From the NCBI GenBank assembly GCA_029247315.1, contig JAQWLM010000075.1, positions 1 through 11,446 on the forward strand: 11,446 nucleotides of DNA. Reading direction: 5' to 3'. The notes beneath the pieces were generated by a model. The model was not told the origin of the DNA, made no database searches, and saw only the letters and a list, made by a program, of their open reading frames with translations. Origin of the DNA: AAA164-E04 sp014239995 (GTDB lineage Bacteria; Verrucomicrobiota; Verrucomicrobiia; Limisphaerales; AAA164-E04). The position numbers were made by a program, and so were the translations under genes. Below, in pieces: positions 7,471 through 11,446 of the stretch (positions are counted from its first letter, which is position 1; the number at the start of each line of letters is the position of its first letter).

Positions 7471-8925
7471 ATGTACCCGAACCAAAGCCATTTGAAGGGT
7501 CCCTGCGCGACTCCCACCCTGCAAACGCGCCGTGCGATGCTGCAGAATGTCGCATGTGGCTTCGGTTCACTGGCCTTTGCGGGAATGAGCCACGCCACCA
7601 AGCCCTTGCCCACAAATCCCCTGGCACCGCTTTCTCCCCAGATTCCAGCAAGGGCTAAACGCATCATTTTCCTTTTCATGCAGGGTGGTCCAAGCCACGT
7701 CGACTCCTTTGATTACAAGCCCCTCCTTGAGGCCAGCCACCTCAAGAAGGTCGATATCATGGGTTACCGGTTCAACAATTTCAGGAAGGCCACCAAGCAG
7801 ACCATGATGAAGCCCCTTTGGGAATTCACCCGGCATGGTCAAACCGGTCAACCCGTCTCATCGCTTTTTCCATCGGTGGCCAGGCATGTGGATGACCTCT
7901 GCTTCCTTCATGGCATGCACACCGAAGGTGTGGCACATGGCCCATCCACCTTGTTCCTGCATACCGGTTCAGTCAACAACGTGCGCCCCTCGGTTGGAAG
8001 TTGGATCAGTTACGGCCTGGGCACGGAAAACGCCAACATGCCTTCCTTTGTGACCATTTGCCCAACGGCACGCATGGGTGGACCACAGAACTATGGCAAC
8101 GCCTTTCTTCCCGCGGTACATCAGGGCACCCCAATCGGCAGTGCAGAGCAACCTGTCAGCGAAGCGGGTATCAAGGACATGGTCAACCCGCTCCTCAGCC
8201 CGGAGGAACAACAACGCCGCTTTCAACTTCTCCAGGGGATCAATCGTATTCAACTGGCGAACAGTCCCTCGGACAATGCCATGGAGGCCAACCTGAATGC
8301 CTTTGAACTGGCCTACAAGATGCAGATGACAGCGCCTGGACTATTGGATCTCGCTGGTGAATCCAAGGCAACCCGGGAGCTTTACGGCATCGATGAAAAG
8401 GAAACCGATGATTATGGTCGCCAATGCCTGATGGCTCGAAAAATGGCAGAGGCTGGTGTGCGCTACATCCAGGTCAACTACAGTGATAACGACGGAGGCA
8501 ACCCAAAATGGGATCAACATTCCAACATGCCCCAGCATGAACGCCACGCGCAAGCCGTGGACAAGCCGATTGCCGGTCTGCTGACTGACTTGAAGGCCCG
8601 TGGGCTTTTGGAAGATACACTGGTCTGGTGGGGTGGCGAATTTGGCCGCACACCATTCTCACAAAACAACAATGGGCGAGATCACAATCCATTCGGCTTC
8701 ACCGTCTGGCTGGCTGGAGGCGGGGTCAAACATGGCATCCGCTACGGCGCCACCGACGCCTATGGCTATCAGGCCACCGAAAACAAGGTCCACATGCATG
8801 ATCTGCATGCTACCCTGCTCCACCTGCTCGGATTGGACCACGAACGACTGACGTTCCGTCACGCGGGCCGCGACTACCGGCTGACGGACGTGTATGGGAA
8901 CGTGGTCAAGGACATCATCGCCTGA
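7471..8925 (+). CDS. DUF1501 family exported protein (complete)
   Basis: The protein has 484 residues from the ATG at 7471, normal length for the family. A twin-arginine signal is present (TRRAMLQNVACGFGSLAFAG, residues 19-38). Landmarks are GGPSHVDSFD at 72-81, WGGEFGR at 387-393, RDHNPFGFTVW near 404 and HMHDLHATLLHLLG near 441. These correspond to metal- and core-motif positions of the alkaline phosphatase-like fold, but the reaction of DUF1501 proteins is unknown. The frame is open back to 7306, but the added residues lack family similarity and would bury the Tat signal. No Shine-Dalgarno is evident. Unlike the copy at 1-1229, it has no DUF1549/DUF1553 gene beside it: the 298 bp upstream contain no gene I can support, and the next gene downstream encodes a DsbD-like domain. 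It appears to be a diverged paralogue, similar mainly at motifs. Confidence 0.93.
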   Translation: MYPNQSHLKGPCATPTLQTRRAMLQNVACGFGSLAFAGMSHATKPLPTNPLAPLSPQIPARAKRIIFLFMQGGPSHVDSFDYKPLLEASHLKKVDIMGYRFNNFRKATKQTMMKPLWEFTRHGQTGQPVSSLFPSVARHVDDLCFLHGMHTEGVAHGPSTLFLHTGSVNNVRPSVGSWISYGLGTENANMPSFVTICPTARMGGPQNYGNAFLPAVHQGTPIGSAEQPVSEAGIKDMVNPLLSPEEQQRRFQLLQGINRIQLANSPSDNAMEANLNAFELAYKMQMTAPGLLDLAGESKATRELYGIDEKETDDYGRQCLMARKMAEAGVRYIQVNYSDNDGGNPKWDQHSNMPQHERHAQAVDKPIAGLLTDLKARGLLEDTLVWWGGEFGRTPFSQNNNGRDHNPFGFTVWLAGGGVKHGIRYGATDAYGYQATENKVHMHDLHATLLHLLGLDHERLTFRHAGRDYRLTDVYGNVVKDIIA

Positions 8926-8957
8926 GTGGAAAACCTGAGTCATCTGTATTCCACGCC

Positions 8958-8989
8958 GTTCCGAGAAGATGCAGCAACACCTTCGGAAC
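8958..8989 (+). terminator. Possible hairpin downstream of DUF1501 gene
   Basis: GTTCCGA (8958-8964) and TCGGAAC (8983-8989) are perfect complements separated by 18 nt, beginning 33 bp after the DUF1501 stop. The position suits a transcript end, but the long loop and the lack of a T-run make it a weak intrinsic terminator. Confidence 0.25.
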
Positions 8990-9143
8990 AGTATCTGCAG
9001 ACTTCAATGAAGGTGGATGGAGGGAGTGTGGAGGAGAATACACACCAAGCAAGCACCCATTCCAACACCATCCATACAAACTGATTTGCCCACAGTCGAT
9101 GGTACCATCCCTTGCCTTTATGCTGACTCCATCAAAACGTCGC

Positions 9144-10049
9144 ATGCTCTATCCCAAACGACGACCCAGCTTGGTTTTCATCCTGGCAATCACCGTCATC
9201 ACAACGCTGTCCATTGCTGCCCAATCATCCAGCAAGGGCAGCTCCCTGCCACAACGTGATCAACGGGTAGAAGCACGCCTCCTGAGCAATCGCACCCATG
9301 TTGGCCCAGGCGAGACGTGGTGGGTTGCACTTGAACTCAGGCATGATCCCACATGGCACACCTACTGGGTCAATGGAGGCGATGCGGGAGTGGCAACTCG
9401 TATCCAATGGACACTTCCCGAGGGGATCACGGCCGGCCCTGTTCAATGGCCCCCACCCCAGGTTGTGAAGATGGGCCAACTGGACGTCTATGGCTACGAG
9501 GGGACCTGCCTGCTGCTTACATCATTTCGTATGGATCCAAAGTTGGCGCTTCCTGACACCCTTGAAATCAAGGCATTTGTTACCTGGATGATGTGTTCAC
9601 AAACCTGTTTGCCAGGAAAGGGGGTCCGCCTTGACCTTCGGCTCGGGATCAAGGAAAGCCCAGGAAAGCCCATGTCCTCCAAGTGGGCAGACCAGGTCGG
9701 GAAAGCAGCACGCAAACTTCCTTCCCCGGCTCCGGATAGAATGTTTAATGGCATGTACGACCCTGGCGCACAACGTTTCACCTTACAATGGTCATCCTTC
9801 CCCCGAGGCGCGGGCATGGAAGTGGAGGATGTCTATTTCTTTGACACCACCCAGCAGATCACCTCCAACCAAGCCCAGAAACTGGAACAGTCCCGAAATG
9901 GATGGCAACTCACCCTGGCGCGCGCCGGCTATGCGAGCAAGTTGCCGCGCTGGATCGAGGGCCTTTTTCGCTGGAAAGCGGCTGGGGCAGCAGAGCCTTA
10001 CCGCTGGCTCAAGCTGAAGGTTCCACTGAGGTCGGATCAGGGTGAATAA
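9144..10049 (+). CDS. Exported DsbD N-terminal-like (ScsB-type) thiol-redox domain protein
   Basis: The protein has 301 residues from the ATG at 9144, which gives a compact signal peptide (MLYPKRR, then a hydrophobic core to about residue 26); ATGs at 9120 and 9099 are also in frame and none has a good ribosome binding site. The mature part matches the DsbD/ScsB N-terminal domain: RVEARLLSNR at 41-50, PGETWWVAL near 55, WHTYWVNGGDAG at 71-82, LPEGI near 91, YGYEG at 116-120, and CSQTCLPGK at 151-159, corresponding to the redox-active cysteine pair in the family's 'C..xCIPG' segment. In full DsbD/ScsB this domain is fused to an eight-helix membrane domain and a thioredoxin domain that supply electrons. 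Here the chain ends after about 270 mature residues and no membrane-domain gene follows, so it is a stand-alone periplasmic domain. Its electron partner is unknown. It ends one base before the stop of the convergent SelW-like gene. Confidence 0.87.
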   Translation: MLYPKRRPSLVFILAITVITTLSIAAQSSSKGSSLPQRDQRVEARLLSNRTHVGPGETWWVALELRHDPTWHTYWVNGGDAGVATRIQWTLPEGITAGPVQWPPPQVVKMGQLDVYGYEGTCLLLTSFRMDPKLALPDTLEIKAFVTWMMCSQTCLPGKGVRLDLRLGIKESPGKPMSSKWADQVGKAARKLPSPAPDRMFNGMYDPGAQRFTLQWSSFPRGAGMEVEDVYFFDTTQQITSNQAQKLEQSRNGWQLTLARAGYASKLPRWIEGLFRWKAAGAAEPYRWLKLKVPLRSDQGE

Positions 10050-10050
10050 C

Positions 10051-10290
10051 TCAATCCCTTAGTTCCCGAACCCTCTTGAGGATAACATCTGGATCCGGAA
10101 ACTGCCCGGTCGCCTTCTTGCTGTAGATCAGGGCGTCATTCACTGTCACCTCGAACACGCCTCCCCCCTCGGGAACGAGGGTGAGTGCAGCGATGTCCTG
10201 CTTGAACTTCATGAGTTTTTCCGCCAGACCGACGGCTTTGGGCTCATAATTTCAGACACTGCAGTATTGGATGCGTATGTTTAATGCCAT
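10051..10290 (-). CDS. SelW/Rdx-family selenoprotein with in-frame UGA (Sec13)
   Basis: Read with the UGA at 10254-10252 as selenocysteine, this is a 79-residue protein. It begins MALNIRIQYC-S-V-Sec-NYEPKA, so Cys10 and Sec13 form the CxxU redox motif between the first strand and first helix of the thioredoxin-like Rdx fold. The remainder matches the family closely: GLAEKLM, then GGVFEVTVNDALIYSKK near 43-59, GQFPDP near 62-67 and a closing helix KRVREL. Length is close to that of SelW proteins (about 80-90). Most bacterial SelT/SelW/SelH-family proteins have Cys at the second position, while selenocysteine versions are known in eukaryotes and some bacteria. A matching SECIS-like hairpin lies directly after the UGA. 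The gene runs tail to tail with the DsbD-like gene, one base between stops. The start ATG at 10290 lacks a clear ribosome binding site. The alternative is a pseudogene with a Cys-to-stop change, which the intact flanking frame argues against. Confidence 0.8.
10213..10245 (-). promoter_or_regulatory. Putative bacterial SECIS element
   Basis: Starting 7 nt after the UGA on the minus strand, the transcript can form GAG/CUC at the base, then CC/GG and GCC/GGC, with purine-rich bulges between, closing on an 8-nt loop GUCGGUCU. The loop carries GGUCU, also found in the apical loop of the E. coli fdhF SECIS recognised by SelB. The apical GU lies about 23 nt after the UGA, inside the spacing known for bacterial SECIS elements. 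The stems are short, so folding needs computation. Confidence 0.6.
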
Positions 10291-10443
10291 CAAGGTCAGA
10301 ATAATCACCCTGCTCACCAAGGGTCAAGCAGTTGCATGCTATCTGCGCACAAGGTGGTTTGGTCCATCAACGTGGATGGCCTTCTTCCACGGAGGACCGG
10401 GGTATATGTATCCACCAAAAAAGAGGCACGGTTTGAATTTCAC

Positions 10444-10473
10444 TTGATCTCATCCCCCCGATACGCCTATGTT
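10444..10473 (+). promoter_or_regulatory. Possible promoter of the tRNA-Val gene
   Basis: TTGATC (10444-10449) and TATGTT (10468-10473) are 18 nt apart, which would place transcription start about 25 nt before the mature tRNA. Both boxes match the consensus only partly. The remaining sequence from 10291 to 10505 shows no gene I can support. Confidence 0.25.
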
Positions 10474-10505
10474 TCGAGTCCAGTTTCTGGGAATTTTCCA
10501 TGGAC

Positions 10506-10581
10506 GGGCGAATGGCGCAGTGGCTAGCGCAGCTGATTTACACTCAGTTGGTCGGGGGTTCGAGTCCCTCTTCGCCTACCA
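10506..10581 (+). tRNA. tRNA-Val (anticodon UAC), CCA encoded
   Basis: A full cloverleaf can be drawn. The acceptor stem is GGGCGAA with TTCGCCT (first pair G-U), the discriminator base is A, and CCA is encoded. The D-arm is GCGC/GCGC around an AGTGGCTA loop. The anticodon stem is GCTGA/TCAGT with loop TTTACAC, giving anticodon TAC, which reads GUA-type valine codons. The variable loop is TGGTC and the T-arm GGGGG/CCCTC with loop TTCGAGT. Length is 76 nt. A short T-run (10586-10590) follows and may end the transcript. Confidence 0.96.
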
Positions 10582-10825
10582 TCCCTTTTTAAATTTCTCT
10601 CCACTAATTACTTAAACGCTGATCAACAGAAATCTGCAACTCCATCAAAAGACCTGATAACAACATAAATAACAACAAATCCACCCAAGTTCCACAATGT
10701 TCCTCCTTGTCAGTTATGTCTTCAGGGATTACGCACTCCGCCTGTTTCAATTTCTCGGCACCACCATTTAGCAACTTAAATACCCATCAATCACTTCATC
10801 TTTGCACGAAAAGACAGCTCCCGGA

Positions 10826-10845
10826 CCACCGGCGCTGGCCGGTGG
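10826..10845. repeat. GC-rich 8-bp hairpin with tetraloop
   Basis: CCACCGGC and GCCGGTGG are perfect complements around a GCTG loop. It stands out in otherwise AT-richer, gene-poor sequence. No T-run follows on either strand, so it is not a clear intrinsic terminator; it could belong to a small RNA or a decayed mobile element. Confidence 0.55.
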
Positions 10846-10930
10846 GCAATCTATTGAAACGGGGAGCGTCATCTACGCATGAATTAGAGGGATCAAAGGG
10901 GTGATTTACTTTTCTGGGAGGGAACAACAA

Positions 10931-11032
10931 TCACCATTTCCATCCTAGCAATTTTTCCAAAGCTTCAATCTGGTTCTGGGGAAGTTTTCCCTCTCGATAC
11001 TTTATTTTCATCCTGTGGACCCACATGCCCAA
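10931..11032 (-). pseudogene. Remnant of a helicase-associated (HA) domain protein
   Basis: A 33-codon open frame reads LGMWVHRMKIKYREGKL, then QIEALEKLLGWKW and a stop. This fits the helicase-associated domain pattern: LG.WV, a basic patch, Y..GKL, then RI..LE.LPGW.W. An intact HA domain is about 60-70 residues and is usually repeated or attached to other domains. Here a TGA immediately precedes the recognisable part, and the adjoining upstream frame (61 codons, 11193-11008) does not show the rest of the domain. It is therefore probably the 3' end of a broken gene, perhaps frameshifted near 11033. Similarity is judged by eye over a short span. Confidence 0.5.
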
Positions 11033-11309
11033 TCATCACCCTCTGGGTCTTCCAACAACCTACGGACGCTTTCATAGGTAACTTTTTCACATGTTATACA
11101 CCAAATCCCCCCAGGATCCATTGATGGAATTTCTTCTACCCAATTGTGGCAAACCCAAGCTCCAGCCAATGACACTGCAGGCACTCCGCTCACTCGGCCC
11201 TTTCGGTCTGGTGCGGGCTACCGCCTCGCCACCAGCCTCGTAATCGCCTCCTTCACTCCGTTCCATTTACTCTGAAGGGACTAAACTCAAGGCAACGCGG
11301 GGGCCGGTG

Positions 11310-11333
11310 AAAAGTGACAAAGGTTCCACTTTT
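11310..11333. repeat. Inverted repeat in the right-hand gene-poor region
   Basis: AAAAGTG and CACTTTT are perfect 7-bp arms around a 10-nt loop. Read on the plus strand the right arm ends in TTTT, so it could be a weak terminator. It could also be the tip of a mobile element, but no partner repeat was found in the window. Confidence 0.3.
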
Positions 11334-11446
11334 GATACCTATACCCGTCAAAGAACCCAAAGCACAGACAGTTTGAAATTCATGCAATTTATTTGGCCCG
11401 TTTGTGAGGTTTATGACGTCATGCGTTGTATGATTGGAAGATTTAT

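Larger units (their letters stand above)
10582..11446. other. Gene-poor region downstream of tRNA-Val
   Basis: No intact gene with recognisable family similarity is seen in these 865 bases on either strand. Open frames are short and interrupted. The stretch holds a helicase-associated-domain remnant, a strong GC hairpin at 10826-10845, an inverted repeat at 11310-11333 and a 10-bp palindrome ATGACGTCAT at 11413-11422. Position directly after a tRNA gene, plus a degraded accessory-type fragment, suggests an old integration site, but no repeat of the tRNA 3' end was found within the window. Confidence 0.6.

Noticed and set aside
9029..9045. Strong Shine-Dalgarno-like GGAGGAG upstream of the DsbD-like gene
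   Set aside because: No ATG, GTG or TTG occurs at a suitable distance after it, so it cannot set a start.
10051..10254. SelW-like sequence as a simple pseudogene
   Set aside because: The only disruption is the UGA at the exact redox position, the remaining frame is intact and conserved, and a SECIS-like hairpin follows.
10852..10862. ATTGAAACGGG resembling the end of a CRISPR repeat
   Set aside because: It occurs once, with no spaced copies nearby.
11008..11193. 61-codon minus-strand open frame as an independent gene
   Set aside because: No family similarity, no ribosome binding site and no signal or motif; treated as possible debris of the HA-domain fragment.

Overview
The window looks like a chromosomal segment of a member of the PVC superphylum, most probably Verrucomicrobiota. 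This rests on gene content: two secreted DUF1501 proteins, a large DUF1549/DUF1553 (planctomycete-type 'PSD1') protein, a pseudopilin of the PVC type, and a secreted protein ending in the 'ASTDLKLW...FYRIRV' C-terminal module common in Verrucomicrobiota. GC content is intermediate, Shine-Dalgarno sequences are mostly weak, and nothing in the window pins down a genus.

Layout. 1-3823 (minus): a two-gene operon of a PSD1 protein (1253-3823) followed 23 bp later by a DUF1501 protein (5' end at 1229) that runs off the left edge. 3824-4127: a divergent regulatory region with overlapping promoter-like elements around two palindromes. 4128-4421 (plus): a small ArsR-type repressor. 4517-5515 (minus): a Tat-exported calcineurin-like metallophosphoesterase. 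5723-6322 (plus): a type II/IV pseudopilin-like protein. 6555-7172 (minus): a secreted protein of unknown function. 7471-8925 (plus): a second DUF1501 protein, with no PSD1 partner beside it. 9144-10049 (plus): a stand-alone exported DsbD N-terminal-like thiol-redox domain. 10051-10290 (minus): a SelW/Rdx-family gene ending one base from the stop of the DsbD-like gene. 10506-10581 (plus): tRNA-Val(UAC). 10582-11446: a gene-poor stretch with a short helicase-associated-domain remnant and several hairpins.

The most notable item is the gene at 10051-10290. It has an in-frame UGA exactly where the second redox residue of the C-x-x-C/U motif belongs (Cys10-Ser-Val-UGA13), full Rdx-family similarity on both sides of the UGA, and directly downstream a plausible bacterial SECIS hairpin whose loop carries GGUCU, as I recall for the E. 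coli fdhF element. I read it as a selenoprotein W-like protein that ordinary gene calling would miss.

How the genes may work together: most products carry Sec, Tat or prepilin-type export signals, so the window is dominated by cell-envelope functions. The PSD1/DUF1501 pair is a known co-occurring pair of unknown biochemical role. The ArsR repressor may control it through the shared intergenic region. The DsbD-like domain and the SelW-like protein are both thiol-redox proteins, but they are convergent and probably in different compartments, so a functional link is only suggested by proximity.
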